A stretch of 59,719 nt of DNA. Source: Niveispirillum sp. Lineage in GTDB: Bacteria > Pseudomonadota > Alphaproteobacteria > Azospirillales > Azospirillaceae. Within the stretch, counting starts at the first letter, position 1. Each line of letters opens with the position of its first letter. This document shows, in pieces, positions 45,518 through 55,944 of this stretch. Location: the NCBI RefSeq assembly GCF_017996735.1, contig NZ_JAGOGJ010000031.1, positions 1 through 59,719 of the forward strand, written 5' to 3'. The notes below the pieces were generated by a model. That model worked only from the letters and a program-made list of their open reading frames with translations. It was not told the origin of the DNA and ran no database searches. Made by a program: the position numbers and the translations under genes.

Positions 45518-47575
45518 ATGGCAAGCAAAGGCTTGTTGTTGACCGTATCGCTGGTGGCCGTGGCGGCCATCGGTGCCGGCAGCTATTTTACGCTGAAGAC
45601 CAAGCAGCAGGAAAAGGACGCGGCGGAAGCCGCGAAGATGAAACTGGTCCTTGATGCAGAGGTCAGCCCCTGCGATGACTTCTTCCTCCACGCCTGCGGG
45701 CCGTGGATCAAGGCCAACCCCATCCCGGCCGACCGGTCACGCTGGGGCACCTTTGATGAATTGCAGCAGCGCAATCAGAACCTGCTGCACGACATTCTGG
45801 AAAAGGCCGCCAAGGGCAACGAGGCGGGCACCGCCAAGATCGGCGCCTTCTATGCCGCCTGCATGGACGAGGCCGCCGCCGATGCCGCCGGGGTGGCCCC
45901 GGTCAAGCCGCTGCTGGACCAGATTGCCGCCGTCACGGACAAGGCCGCCCTGGGCGCCCTGATCGCGACGCTGCACAATGCCGGCATCAATGCCCTGTTC
46001 GGCTTCGGCCCGCAGCAAAGCTTCGCCAAGGCCGAAGACACCATCGCCGCCTTCGACCAGGGCGGCCTGGGCCTGCCCGACCGCGACTATTACTTCAAGG
46101 ATGACGAGCGCTCCACCAAGCTGCGCGACGCCTATGTGAAGCATGTGGCGGCCATCTTCGTGCTGGCCGGCGACAGCGCCGACGTGGCGGACAAGAAGGC
46201 AGCGTCCGTCATGGCGTTCGAGACCCGGCTGGCCACCGGCACCATGAGCAAGGTGGACCGCCGCGACACGGCCAAGCTGAACAATCCCACCAGCTTCACC
46301 GACTTCACGGGCAGCACCAAGGGTGTGGATTTCGCGGGCTACGTGAAGGAGGTGGGGGCGCCCGCCTTCACCGACATGAACGTCAATGATCCCGGCTTCT
46401 TCACCAACCTGGACAAGGCACTGGCCGAGACCGGCCTGGACGATATCAAGACCTACCTGTCCTGGCAGGCCTTGCACGCCACGGCCCCCTGGCTGTCCAA
46501 GGGCTTCGTGGACGAGAATTTCAGCTTCTATGGCAAGACCCTGTCGGGCACCGCCGAGAACCGCCCGCGCTGGAAGCGCTGCACCACGGCGGCCGACGGC
46601 GTCCTGGGCGAGGATCTGGGCAAGCATTTTGTGGAAACCGCCTTCGGGCCGGAACACAAGGCCCGCATGCTGGTCATGCTGGACGATCTGCGCACGGCCT
46701 ATGCCGAGGATATCAAGCAACTGGACTGGATGAGCGCGGAAACCAAGGTCAAGGCCCTGGAGAAGCTGTCCGCCATGGCGCAGAAGATCGGCTATCCGGA
46801 AAAGTGGCGCGATTATACGGCGCTGGAGGTCAAGAAGGACGACCTGATCGGCAACCAGTTCCGCTCCGCCAGGTTCGAGAACGCCTATCAGTTCGCCAAG
46901 ATCGGCAAGAAGGTGGACAAGAACGAATGGTTCATGACCCCGCCGACCGTGAACGCCTATTACGATCCCAGCCAGAACAACATCAACTTCCCCGCCGGCA
47001 TCCTTCAGCCGCCGTTTTTTGACTTCAAGGCGGATGACGGCTTGAACTATGGCGCCATCGGGGCCGTAATCGGCCATGAGATGACCCACGGGTTCGATGA
47101 TGAAGGCCGCGCCTTCGACGCCATCGGCAATCTGAAGGATTGGTGGACGGAAGAGGACGGCCACAAGTTCGAGGCCAAGGCCCAGTGCCTGGTAGACCAG
47201 TATGGTTCCTATCAGGTGGCCGGCGACACCAACCAGAATGGCAAGCTGACGCTGGGCGAGAATACCGCCGACAATGGCGGCCTGCGTCTGGCGCTGATGG
47301 CGCTGAAGAACCGCAAGGGTGGCGAGGCGGCCCTGGCCCAGAAGGATGCCAACGGTCTGACGGCCGAACAGAAGCTGTTCTATGGCTGGGCCAGCGTCTG
47401 GTGTTCGTCGTCCAAGCCGGAGAATGAGCGGCTGCGCGCCCAGACCGATCCGCATTCGGCCCCGCGCCACCGTGTGAACGGCACGGTCGCCAACATGCCG
47501 GAATTCGCCAAGGCCTTTAACTGCCAGCCGACGGACAAGATGGTTCGCGGGGAAAAGGCCTGCAAGGTCTGGTAA
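45518..47575 (+). CDS. M13-family metallopeptidase (neprilysin/PepO-like)
   Basis: A 685-residue zinc endopeptidase. The N-terminus is a signal anchor (LLLTVSLVAVAAIGAGSYF) not followed by a lipobox. The peptidase has the M13 features PCDDFFLHACGPWIKANPIP, NAYYDPSQNNINFPAGIL, HEMTH (His520, Glu521, His524), ENTADNGG (zinc ligand Glu581 and Asp585) and the C-terminal CxxW (CKVW). It probably cuts peptides in the periplasm. A terminator follows. Confidence 0.93.
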   Translation: MASKGLLLTVSLVAVAAIGAGSYFTLKTKQQEKDAAEAAKMKLVLDAEVSPCDDFFLHACGPWIKANPIPADRSRWGTFDELQQRNQNLLHDILEKAAKGNEAGTAKIGAFYAACMDEAAADAAGVAPVKPLLDQIAAVTDKAALGALIATLHNAGINALFGFGPQQSFAKAEDTIAAFDQGGLGLPDRDYYFKDDERSTKLRDAYVKHVAAIFVLAGDSADVADKKAASVMAFETRLATGTMSKVDRRDTAKLNNPTSFTDFTGSTKGVDFAGYVKEVGAPAFTDMNVNDPGFFTNLDKALAETGLDDIKTYLSWQALHATAPWLSKGFVDENFSFYGKTLSGTAENRPRWKRCTTAADGVLGEDLGKHFVETAFGPEHKARMLVMLDDLRTAYAEDIKQLDWMSAETKVKALEKLSAMAQKIGYPEKWRDYTALEVKKDDLIGNQFRSARFENAYQFAKIGKKVDKNEWFMTPPTVNAYYDPSQNNINFPAGILQPPFFDFKADDGLNYGAIGAVIGHEMTHGFDDEGRAFDAIGNLKDWWTEEDGHKFEAKAQCLVDQYGSYQVAGDTNQNGKLTLGENTADNGGLRLALMALKNRKGGEAALAQKDANGLTAEQKLFYGWASVWCSSSKPENERLRAQTDPHSAPRHRVNGTVANMPEFAKAFNCQPTDKMVRGEKACKVW

Positions 47576-47599
47576 CCGCCCCCTCTCCTCTGTCACCAT

Positions 47600-47636
47600 G
47601 GGGCCGGTCCTTGTCCAGGGGCCGGCCCTTTTCTTT
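47600..47636 (+). terminator. Intrinsic terminator after the M13 peptidase
   Basis: GGGCCGG (47601-47607) / CCGGCCC (47622-47628) then TTTTCTTT. It separates this gene from the GNAT gene and argues against any GNAT start before 47655. Confidence 0.8.
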
Positions 47637-47654
47637 GCGCACGGACCCGCCGCC

Positions 47655-48098
47655 ATGCCCCCTGCCGATATCCGCCTGTCCAGATCCGATGAGGTTCCGG
47701 CCATCCACCGCGTCTGGCGCGCGTCGGTGGATGCCACGCATGGATTTGTGGCACCGGCGGATGTGGCGCTTTATGAGCATCTGCTGATCACGCTGTATCT
47801 GCCCAGCAAGCCGCAATGGCTGGCCCTGTCGCCCGACGGCACGATCCAGGGTTTCATCGGGCTGGCGGGCCCGAAGATCGAGGCGCTGTTCGTACATCCC
47901 GACTGGCACCGCCATGGTGTGGGAAAACGCCTGATCCATCATGCGCTGGGCCTGAGCCGACATCTGATGGTCGATGTGAACATCCAGAATCCGGGGGCGA
48001 TAGCCTTCTACGCGGCCCTGGGTTTCCTGGAGATTGGCCGATCGCCCGTCGATCATGCTGGAAAACCCTATCCGCTGATCCATATGGCAATGGTGTGA
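47655..48098 (+). CDS. GNAT-family N-acetyltransferase
   Basis: A 147-residue acetyltransferase (MPPADIRLSRSDEVPAIHRV). The acetyl-CoA loop is WHRHGVGKRLIHHA, preceded by IEALFVHPD; the typical GNAT ending NIQNPGAIAFYAALGFLEIGR is present. The substrate is unknown; the shape resembles YjaB/PhnO-like enzymes. It is followed after 13 nt by msrB, probably in one operon. Confidence 0.88.
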   Translation: MPPADIRLSRSDEVPAIHRVWRASVDATHGFVAPADVALYEHLLITLYLPSKPQWLALSPDGTIQGFIGLAGPKIEALFVHPDWHRHGVGKRLIHHALGLSRHLMVDVNIQNPGAIAFYAALGFLEIGRSPVDHAGKPYPLIHMAMV

Positions 48099-48111
48099 AA
48101 CGGAGATTGCG

Positions 48112-48510
48112 ATGACAGAGACATTCCCCATCACCCGCAGCGACGAGGAATGGCGCCGTATCCTGACGCCCGATCAGTACCGGGTGATGCGCGCCCATGG
48201 CACCGAGCGGCCGGGTTCCTGCGGATTGCTGCGGGAGAAGCGGCCGGGCAGCTTCTGCTGTGCCGGCTGTGGTCAGGCGCTGTTCAAGGCTGGTGAGAAG
48301 TTCGAGAGCGGCACCGGCTGGCCCAGCTTCAACGACCCCGTGCCGGGATCGGTCGGCACACATGTCGACCGGTCGCACGGCATGGTCCGCACGGAGGTGC
48401 ATTGCAGCCAGTGCGGCTCCCATCTCGGCCATGTTTTCGAGGATGGGCCGCCGCCGACCTTCCTGCGCTATTGCATCAACGGCGTGGCGCTGGATTTCGT
48501 GCCGGATTGA
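48112..48510 (+). CDS. msrB: Peptide methionine-R-sulfoxide reductase
   Basis: Repairs methionine-R-sulfoxide in proteins. The 132-residue protein has two zinc CxxC pairs (Cys50/Cys53 and Cys98/Cys101), GTGWPSF, HCSQCGSHLGHVFEDG and the catalytic Cys121 in RYCINGVAL. Its 3' end overlaps the convergent ankyrin gene by 35 bp. Confidence 0.95.
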   Translation: MTETFPITRSDEEWRRILTPDQYRVMRAHGTERPGSCGLLREKRPGSFCCAGCGQALFKAGEKFESGTGWPSFNDPVPGSVGTHVDRSHGMVRTEVHCSQCGSHLGHVFEDGPPPTFLRYCINGVALDFVPD

Positions 48511-50182
48511 TCGTTTCCGCCGCTTCCCGGATCAGGTCGGCGGCGTCGATCAGACCCCGGCCCCGGGCGGCCTGTTCGGCGCTGACACCATTCTGATCAA
48601 CGGCGCCGGGATCGGCACCCCAGGACAGAAGCAATTCGGCCATCGCGGCGGCTTCCTCCTCCCCTTCCGGCAGGGCAAACAGGGGCAGCACACCAAACTT
48701 GGGGTGCGGAGCGTTGACCAGTTCTGGTTCTCGGGTGAACAGGTCCGCCAGCCTGTCCGTCATGCCCAGATAGACAAGCTCGGATACTTCACGGCTGAGC
48801 GGGGCCAGGAAGGCGGCAATGTCGCGTCGGGCGAAATGGGCAGCGAACCCCATGGCGCCACCGCCATATTCCGTGGCCGTCGGCCGGTCGATATCCGCCC
48901 CCCGCGCCACCAGCAGCTTCACCACCTCCAACCGGCCGCCCATGACGGCGTACTGGATCGCCCGCTGCTCGCCCGTGTCGCCCAGATCGACAGGCATGCC
49001 CAGGTCCAGCAGCAGTTCAACCACATCCACCCGCCCCTGTTGCGCCGCGTTGTGCAACGGCGCCGGGTCCTGAAGGACCTGGGGATGCGCCAGGGCCAGG
49101 GTGTGGGCCTGATCCCGGTCCAGCGCCATCGCCGCCACCTGAAACGCCATCAGGGGCGAAAGATCGGGTTCGGGCGCGCCATGGCGGCGCAGCAGATCGG
49201 CCATGGCGCGATGGCCATAGACCAACGCCTCCACACTCAGCGGGCGACCCGAATAGGCATGCACACCGCCGGCATCCGCCCCATGGAGAAGCAGCCATTC
49301 GGCCCGGCGCAGGTGGTTATAGGCCACGGCATTGCCCAGCAGGTAATCGATCACCGGCAAGGGAAAACGGCCTCCGATCCGGGGCTTTTCCAGCCGTTCC
49401 GTCCAGGCCGGCGTCAATCCCCGCGCGGCACAAGCCCACCAGATGAAATCCAGCCAATCCGTCTCGTCCCGGCAGATGGAAATGTTGTAGAGCGCCTGTG
49501 CGTCGAACGGGTCCGCACCGCGTTCGACCAGCAGGGTGGCCAGGGCATGGGCATCGGGATGCGGGGGACGGTCCCCCTCCCCCTGCCCGATTACACCGGT
49601 CAGCACGGTAAAGGCATTGCCCCAGCCATCGTCGAACCGCGCATCCGGGTCGGCCCCGTGGTCCAGCAGCAGCCGCGCCATTTCCACGCCCGCCCCGCCC
49701 GGCAATCTTGCATAGGCAAGGTAGAGCAACGGCTCCCAATTCAGCGGTCCGGCCTTGCGCTTCACCCTGTCCGGGTCGGCGGTCAGCCGCCGCGCCACGG
49801 CCCCCGTTCGCCCGCGCAGCAGGTCCAGCAGGAAATCCCCCGCCCCGGCATCGGGCCACCGCGCCAGGATACGGGCCGCCGCGGCCCGGTCGCCACCATC
49901 CCACGCGGCACGCAGGATGGTATCCACCAGCGAAGCCTGAGATTGACGGGCAAGTTCCAGATCGGCCACCGCCTGTTTCAGGTCGGCCCAGCCCGGCAGC
50001 CCATATTCGCGGGCCAGAGCCAATTGCACATGGCGCAGGCCAACATCGGACGGGGCCTGGGGCGTGATGGTGATCAGGCGGGTGCGGGCGGTGGCGTCGC
50101 CGGCGCGAATGGCCTTCAGCCAGCGTTTGGCCTCCCGCCGCAGATGATCAAGATTGGTGGCCGGGCTCAGTGTGCGGGACAT
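48476..50182 (-). CDS. Ankyrin-repeat protein
   Basis: A 568-residue cytoplasmic protein. The N-terminus (NLDHLRREAKRWLKAIRAGD) is a module often seen before ankyrin arrays in proteobacteria; several ankyrin repeats follow (VEMARLLLDHGADPDA, ALATLLVERGADPFDA, VDVVELLLDLGMPVDL, EVVKLLVARGADIDRP, MAELLLSWGADPGAVD). No signal or membrane segment is seen. It probably serves as a protein-binding scaffold. GGAAGGAAG precedes the ATG. Confidence 0.88.
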   Translation of the reverse strand: MSRTLSPATNLDHLRREAKRWLKAIRAGDATARTRLITITPQAPSDVGLRHVQLALAREYGLPGWADLKQAVADLELARQSQASLVDTILRAAWDGGDRAAAARILARWPDAGAGDFLLDLLRGRTGAVARRLTADPDRVKRKAGPLNWEPLLYLAYARLPGGAGVEMARLLLDHGADPDARFDDGWGNAFTVLTGVIGQGEGDRPPHPDAHALATLLVERGADPFDAQALYNISICRDETDWLDFIWWACAARGLTPAWTERLEKPRIGGRFPLPVIDYLLGNAVAYNHLRRAEWLLLHGADAGGVHAYSGRPLSVEALVYGHRAMADLLRRHGAPEPDLSPLMAFQVAAMALDRDQAHTLALAHPQVLQDPAPLHNAAQQGRVDVVELLLDLGMPVDLGDTGEQRAIQYAVMGGRLEVVKLLVARGADIDRPTATEYGGGAMGFAAHFARRDIAAFLAPLSREVSELVYLGMTDRLADLFTREPELVNAPHPKFGVLPLFALPEGEEEAAAMAELLLSWGADPGAVDQNGVSAEQAARGRGLIDAADLIREAAETINPARNPAPRR

Positions 50183-50331
50183 GGTTCTTCCTTCCCATCG
50201 CGCCCTGGTCCGCTGAAAAGGGCGGGAGGAAGCGGATCGACTTTCCGAACCACTCTCACATGGGTGGAAGCTTGCTTCCTTGCCGCGGACAGGAGGCGCC
50301 CCAGCGCGCACTGACCGCAGGATCGGCCAAA

Positions 50332-50367
50332 CAGGGGGACGCCGTCAACCGCGACGGCGTCCCCCTG
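50332..50367. terminator. Strong hairpin after the acid phosphatase gene
   Basis: Perfect 15-bp stem CAGGGGGACGCCGTC / GACGGCGTCCCCCTG with loop AACCGC, just past the stop at 50375 on the minus strand. It lacks a U-run. Confidence 0.65.
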
Positions 50368-50374
50368 CTGGGAA

Positions 50375-51280
50375 CTATTTCGTGCGCAGGGAACCGCTGA
50401 TCGGTTCGGGCAACACATCGACCCATTGGCCATAGGTCGGGTTGGGGATGACGATCCAGCGGGTGTTCCACAAATCCTCATGCGCCGCCGCGATGCGGGC
50501 GCGGGAGGCGCTGTCATCCTTGCGCGTCACGCTCATCATATCGCTGAACTGGTCACCAAAGGACATGACGATGCGGTGGGTCTTGATGACCTCCAGCCGG
50601 CGCGGGGCCTTGTCGCTGGGCCAGCCATTCTGGCCCTTCAGCATCAGATCGGCAGGATCGACGGGACCCAGACCGACGGCATCCAGGTTGGCCAGCGTGT
50701 CAGCATGCTGGGGACAGGGATCGCCGGGATTCGCGGCGCGCGGGCGGCATTCACGGTTGGTGATATAGACCACGCGCACCTTGTTACGGCGCAATTCCTT
50801 CACGAAATCGACGGCACCCGGCATGGGTGTGGCCGCCCGCTCACCGACCCATTCATCCCATTGCCCAAGGTCGAAATGGCGCGTGCCCGACAGGATGGCG
50901 CGGGCCTGATGCGGGCTGTTGTCCAGAACCGTTTCATCCACGTCGAAAATGGCGGCGGGCGGCTTGCCCTTGCCGCCATCGGTCTGTTCCAGGGCGGACG
51001 ATCCCGGCTGCTTCAACGCCGCCGGCAGGCGGATGGCGGCAAGGGAATAGGCCTGCTTCGACAGCCGGCGCAGTTCTTCGGCCTGCTGCATGTAGAGCGT
51101 GGCCAGCAGGCGGGGGTCATCCTCCGGCCCCGGCTTCGCCGCAACCGGCGCCGGGGGCGGCGGCACGGCAATGGCGGGTGGCGGGGCCTTGTCATCACGG
51201 GCGGCGATATTGACGGAACAGGCGGACAGGGCGACGGATGATACCGCCAGCAGCAGGACGCGTATGGATCGCATGTTCAT
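50375..51280 (-). CDS. Lipoprotein e(P4)-type HAD acid phosphatase / 5'-nucleotidase
   Basis: A 301-residue outer-membrane-type lipoprotein. The lipobox is LSAC (signal VLLLAVSSVALSAC). The acid phosphatase core has IFDVDETVLDNS (nucleophile Asp), YITNRE and SFGDQFSDM (metal Asp residues), as in Haemophilus e(P4), which strips phosphate from NMN/nucleotides for uptake. Residues 25-55 form a Pro/Ala-rich linker. Confidence 0.87.
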   Translation of the reverse strand: MNMRSIRVLLLAVSSVALSACSVNIAARDDKAPPPAIAVPPPPAPVAAKPGPEDDPRLLATLYMQQAEELRRLSKQAYSLAAIRLPAALKQPGSSALEQTDGGKGKPPAAIFDVDETVLDNSPHQARAILSGTRHFDLGQWDEWVGERAATPMPGAVDFVKELRRNKVRVVYITNRECRPRAANPGDPCPQHADTLANLDAVGLGPVDPADLMLKGQNGWPSDKAPRRLEVIKTHRIVMSFGDQFSDMMSVTRKDDSASRARIAAAHEDLWNTRWIVIPNPTYGQWVDVLPEPISGSLRTK

Positions 51281-51350
51281 TGCACTTTTATGACGGTCGA
51301 TTGATGCCCGACAATGCCGTGCCACCGAACCGCTGTCCAGCATGCCAACA

Positions 51351-52703
51351 TCAAATCGCCTTGCTATGCCGCCCGCCCTCGGGGTCCAGATGGCGGTCGA
51401 ACAGGGCGGCGACGGACCGCACAAGAGGTCGTGCCGCATCCGGAACGATCAGCCGTGTGCCAGACAAATGCGCCACCCCGTCGCCGGCCAGATCGGCGAT
51501 GGCGCGGGCATCGGGCATGATCGCCTCATGCGGGGTGTCAAAGGCAGCCGCCACCTTGGCCAGATCGACATCGAAACGACACATCAGCGCTTCGATCACC
51601 GTGGCACGCAGCTTGTCATCCAGGCTCATGCGATAGCCGCGTGCCGTTGCCAGCCCATCCGCCTCGATGGCCTTCAGATAGGCCGGCAACGCCAGGATGT
51701 TGGCGACATAGCCCTGCGGCAGCTTGCCAATGGCCGAGGCGCCAAAGGCCAGCAACATGTCGGCGGCATCCGTGGTGTAACCCTGGAAATTCCGCCGCAG
51801 CGTGCCCTTTTCCGCCGCGATGGCGATGTCGTCATCGGGCCGGGCGAAATGGTCCATGCCGATGCGGACATAGCCGGACGCCAGCACCGCCATCTCCATC
51901 GCCCGCAATTGGGCCACCCGTTCATCGGCATCAGGCAATGTTTCGGTATCGATACGGGCCTGGTGGTTCTTGAAATTCGGCATATGCGCGTAGCCGAAGA
52001 TGGAAAGGCGGTCGGGTTTCAGGCTGACCGCCTGCCGCACCGTCTCCACACAGGAAGCCACCGTCTGACGCGGCAGACCATAGATCAGGTCGAGATTGAT
52101 GCCCTGGATGCCGGCGGCACGAAGCTGGGTGACGGCATTCTGCGTCATCTCGAACGGCTGGATCCGGTTGATGGCGGCCTGCACCTCGGCATCGAAGCTC
52201 TGCACTCCCAGGGAAGCACGGGTGATGCCGACATCCCCCAGCGCCTCAACCATCTCCGGGGTCAGGGTGCGGGGGTCGATCTCGATCGCGATCTCCGCGT
52301 CGGACGCGATGCAAAAACGGGTGCGCAACTCGGCCATCATGGCCCGGAACCCTTCCACGGGCAGCAGGGTCGGGGTACCGCCGCCGAAATGTACATGCCG
52401 CACGACCGGCCCTTCCGGCAGCAGGCCGGCAACGGTGCGCAGTTCGGTGGACAGGGCCGCCAGATAGGCCCAGATCGGATCCTCATGCCGCACCACGGTG
52501 GTGTGGCATCCACAGTACCAGCACATGGATTTGCAGAAGGGCAAATGCAGGTAGAGCGACAAGGCGGAACGCGGGTCGGCCGCCGCCAGCCAGTCGCGAT
52601 ACGTATCCGCCGTGACGGCGTCGGTGAAATGTGGCGAGGCGGGATAGGAGGTGTAGCGGGGCACGCGCTGGTGACGGTACTTGGCGACAAGTTCGGGACG
52701 CAT
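51351..52703 (-). CDS. hemN: Oxygen-independent coproporphyrinogen III dehydrogenase
   Basis: Radical-SAM enzyme that makes protoporphyrinogen IX in haem synthesis without oxygen. The 450-residue protein has the 4Fe-4S motif CKSMCWYCGC (Cys57, 61, 64, plus 66), FGGGTPTLL, GVQSFD and the HemN C-terminal region (VIEALMCRFDVDL). ATG 52703 opens with MRPELVAKYRHQRVPRYTSY, the family start. An FNR-like half-palindrome lies about 70-85 nt upstream, consistent with induction at low oxygen. Confidence 0.95.
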   Translation of the reverse strand: MRPELVAKYRHQRVPRYTSYPASPHFTDAVTADTYRDWLAAADPRSALSLYLHLPFCKSMCWYCGCHTTVVRHEDPIWAYLAALSTELRTVAGLLPEGPVVRHVHFGGGTPTLLPVEGFRAMMAELRTRFCIASDAEIAIEIDPRTLTPEMVEALGDVGITRASLGVQSFDAEVQAAINRIQPFEMTQNAVTQLRAAGIQGINLDLIYGLPRQTVASCVETVRQAVSLKPDRLSIFGYAHMPNFKNHQARIDTETLPDADERVAQLRAMEMAVLASGYVRIGMDHFARPDDDIAIAAEKGTLRRNFQGYTTDAADMLLAFGASAIGKLPQGYVANILALPAYLKAIEADGLATARGYRMSLDDKLRATVIEALMCRFDVDLAKVAAAFDTPHEAIMPDARAIADLAGDGVAHLSGTRLIVPDAARPLVRSVAALFDRHLDPEGGRHSKAI

Positions 52704-52774
52704 GACGGGCCTCGCAAAGGGCTTGGTCGGATCGCAGATGTGGCGAACATTGCGCCCGCCGCACCGATGAGGCT

Positions 52775-52788
52775 TTGATCCATCGCAA
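52775..52788 (-). promoter_or_regulatory. Candidate FNR/FixK-type box upstream of hemN
   Basis: On the minus strand TTGCG-ATGG-ATCAA: the right half matches the FNR consensus (TTGAT-N4-ATCAA) fully, the left half matches TTG only. It is placed 72 nt before hemN. Confidence 0.35.
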
Positions 52789-52810
52789 ATGCGGTGACAC
52801 CTGCCCGCAT

Positions 52811-52838
52811 GCCGGCCTTGCATGAAAGGCCGGCTTTT
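52811..52838 (+). terminator. Terminator-like hairpin immediately upstream of rnhB
   Basis: GCCGGCCTT (52811-52819) / AAGGCCGGC (52826-52834) then TTTT. It ends 16 nt before the rnhB ATG, so it may be an attenuator, or terminate read-through in the divergent region. Confidence 0.55.
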
Positions 52839-52853
52839 GCCAAACACGCATCC

Positions 52854-54672
<1,819 letters not shown>

Positions 54673-54726
54673 TTGGAAGGGGCACCACCCTTCCCGGTTT
54701 TCATCAAGCCATTTTTATCGTCCCGC

Positions 54727-54756
54727 CCCCCGCCGGCCTGTCCGGCGGGGGTTTTT
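54727..54756 (+). terminator. Intrinsic terminator of ccrM
   Basis: CCCCCGCCGG (54727-54736) / CCGGCGGGGG (54742-54751) then TTTTT. A related hairpin and flanking GCATRGCTG text recur at 55806-55852, marking a duplicated segment. Confidence 0.93.
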
Positions 54757-54855
54757 GCTGTCCACGCATAGCTGTTACGCCATGTGATGCAAATCACGCA
54801 TGCCGACATTCAGGAAGCGTACATCGTTCACCAGCGAACATCCGGCCCCGATACC

Positions 54856-54871
54856 TGTCCGATTTCGGACA
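54856..54871. promoter_or_regulatory. Perfect 16-bp palindrome, candidate enhancer site of small-protein operon A
   Basis: TGTCCGA-TT-TCGGACA. Its first base is 132 nt before the -24 GG of the operon A sigma-54 promoter, the usual range for activator binding. Confidence 0.6.
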
Positions 54872-54957
54872 ATCGCCGCCCCATGTTGATCGCCAATCAA
54901 ACCACTTATCGCCTGAATTACCACTTTGTCGTCACAATCCACCAAATAAGACATCTG

Positions 54958-54970
54958 TATTTTCCAGAAT
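54958..54970 (+). promoter_or_regulatory. 13-bp element shared by operons A and B (copy A)
   Basis: TATTTTCCAGAAT, 28 nt before the TTGGCAC of the sigma-54 promoter. The same 13 bases occur at the same spacing in operon B. Confidence 0.5.
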
Positions 54971-54985
54971 GCGCCAGGAACCCAC

Positions 54986-55002
54986 TTGGCACAGCGCTTG
55001 CT
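54986..55002 (+). promoter_or_regulatory. Sigma-54 (RpoN) promoter of small-protein operon A
   Basis: TTGGCAC-AGCGC-TTGCT matches the -24/-12 consensus, with GG and GC exactly 10 nt apart. Expected transcript start is about 55013, giving a leader of about 32 nt to the ATG at 55045. Confidence 0.85.
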
Positions 55003-55044
55003 GATACAGGGTCATCAAGACGACACCCCCTGATGGAGATGAAA

Positions 55045-55194
55045 ATGACCGATCTGACGAACCACAACGAAGCCAACGAAGGCCTGCTGAGCAGCTTCCT
55101 CGCTTCCCTGCCCACGGCTGCTGACGTGATCGAAGCCACCACGGCCCTGGCTGTCGGCGCTCTGCTGACGCTCAGCCTGCACATGATGCTCTGA
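55045..55194 (+). CDS. Small hydrophobic-tail protein A1 (49 aa), unknown family
   Basis: First gene of a sigma-54 operon. GGAG lies 6 nt before ATG 55045; ATGs at 55033 and 55039 are in frame, but the paralogue B1 has ACG and ATA at those places, which fixes the start at MTDLTN. The N-terminal half is acidic/polar (EANEGLLSSFLAS), then PTAADVIEAT and a hydrophobic segment (ALAVGALLTLSLHMML). A1 and B1 share 27 of 49 residues. No signal peptide, double-glycine leader or cysteine. It probably inserts in or lies on a membrane. I do not recognise the family. Confidence 0.85.
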   Translation: MTDLTNHNEANEGLLSSFLASLPTAADVIEATTALAVGALLTLSLHMML

Positions 55195-55238
55195 ACAGAG
55201 CCCGACCCGACCAACCCACTGGAATGATGGAGAAAACA

Positions 55239-55391
55239 ATGTCCGCCTATTTCAATGCCGCCGCCAATGACGCCCATGACATCCTGTCCGGTTTCCGCAC
55301 CTCGCTGCCCGCCGTCACCGATGTCGTTGAAGCGTCCATTCTGGCCATTGTCGCCGGCTTCGTGATCGTCAGCCTGAACATGCTGTTCTGA
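55239..55391 (+). CDS. Small hydrophobic-tail protein A2 (50 aa)
   Basis: Second gene of operon A, 44 nt after A1. GGAG 6 nt before the ATG. It begins MSAYFNAAANDAHDILSGFR, then TSLPAVTDVVEAS and a hydrophobic end (ILAIVAGFVIVSLNMLF). The N-terminus follows the A3/B2 pattern while the middle SLP and VVEAS echo A1, so it links the two subtypes. Operon B has no counterpart. Confidence 0.85.
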   Translation: MSAYFNAAANDAHDILSGFRTSLPAVTDVVEASILAIVAGFVIVSLNMLF

Positions 55392-55423
55392 TCCCCCTCA
55401 GACCGCCCCAAAAGGAGAAAACC

Positions 55424-55573
55424 ATGTCCGCCCTGATCCATGCCGCCCATGACGCCGATGAAGTCCTGGCCGGGTTCCGCAGCACCATCAAGGACAGTGT
55501 CAGCGCCGTTGAGGCCGCTACCGTCCTGGCGGTTGCCGCCTTCCTGGCCACCACGCTGAACGCCCTGATCTGA
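55424..55573 (+). CDS. Small hydrophobic-tail protein A3 (49 aa)
   Basis: Third gene of operon A, 32 nt after A2, with AAAGGAG 6 nt before the ATG. It reads MSALIHAAHDADEVLAGFRS, then TIKDSVSAVEAATVL and ends FLATTLNALI. With one gap it is identical to B2 at about 34 of 49 positions, so A3 and B2 are the clearest paralogue pair. The His/Asp cluster HAAHDADE is a possible metal or interaction patch. Confidence 0.85.
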   Translation: MSALIHAAHDADEVLAGFRSTIKDSVSAVEAATVLAVAAFLATTLNALI

Positions 55574-55805
55574 TCCCCCTTCTCCCCCACGCCGCCCGGT
55601 GACGGGGGATTGGGGGTGGCGACCGCAGCGATGCCGATCGCCCCGCGCACCGCCAGACAGCGGCAGCGGACCAAGGTCCGCCCAGGCGGCAGCGCCATGA
55701 CGACGCACAATTCCCAAACAGATCCGACCATGATGCGCCACCGGCTTTGCGCGCCCCTTCCCGTGGGCCGACGCGCCGATATCGCGAATACATCAAGCAA
55801 CCGCG
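55574..55805. other. Non-coding stretch between A3 and its terminator
   Basis: About 230 nt. It begins with C-rich and G-rich tracts (CCCCC x2 at 55575-55591, GGGGG x2 at 55604-55616) that can pair into a stable stem. A frame from ATG 55697 (MTTHNSQTDP) runs through the downstream terminator and has no homology; I do not regard it as a gene. Confidence 0.4.
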
Positions 55806-55832
55806 CCCGCCGGCCCCTTCCGGCGGGTTTTT
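55806..55832 (+). terminator. Intrinsic terminator of small-protein operon A
   Basis: CCCGCCGG / CCGGCGGG with loop CCCCTT, then TTTTT. It resembles the ccrM terminator that precedes operon A, so each operon is preceded by a related terminator. Confidence 0.92.
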
Positions 55833-55944
55833 GCTTTTGGCGCATGGCTGGGCCGCGATGACGCGCAGACCAAGGGTGACGGGCGTTAGCGGAGGTCCGC
55901 CGGCGACGGGATTGTCCACGGACGAACAGCACGGCCAGCCATAC

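Larger units (their letters stand above)
54757..54985. other. Upstream control region of small-protein operon A
   Basis: No coding gene is supported. Besides the palindrome at 54856 it holds an inverted repeat TTGAT-N5-ATCAA (54886-54900), an IHF-like AATCAA patch, and an AT-rich tract ending in TATTTTCCAGAAT (54958-54970), which recurs in operon B at the same distance from its promoter. Confidence 0.5.

Noticed and set aside
47598..47654. Upstream start of the GNAT gene
   Set aside because: The first 13 codons would lie inside the intrinsic terminator of the preceding gene.
54886..54900. FNR box upstream of operon A
   Set aside because: TTGAT and ATCAA are 5 nt apart instead of 4, so it does not fit the FNR/FixK consensus spacing.
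54784..55044. Longer version of A1 starting at 54784
   Set aside because: It would run through the palindrome and the sigma-54 promoter; paralogue B1 lacks any such extension and both have GGAG at the downstream ATG.
55697..55861. 54-codon frame between operons A and B
   Set aside because: It reads through the intrinsic terminator at 55806-55832, has no ribosome site and no resemblance to the small-protein family.
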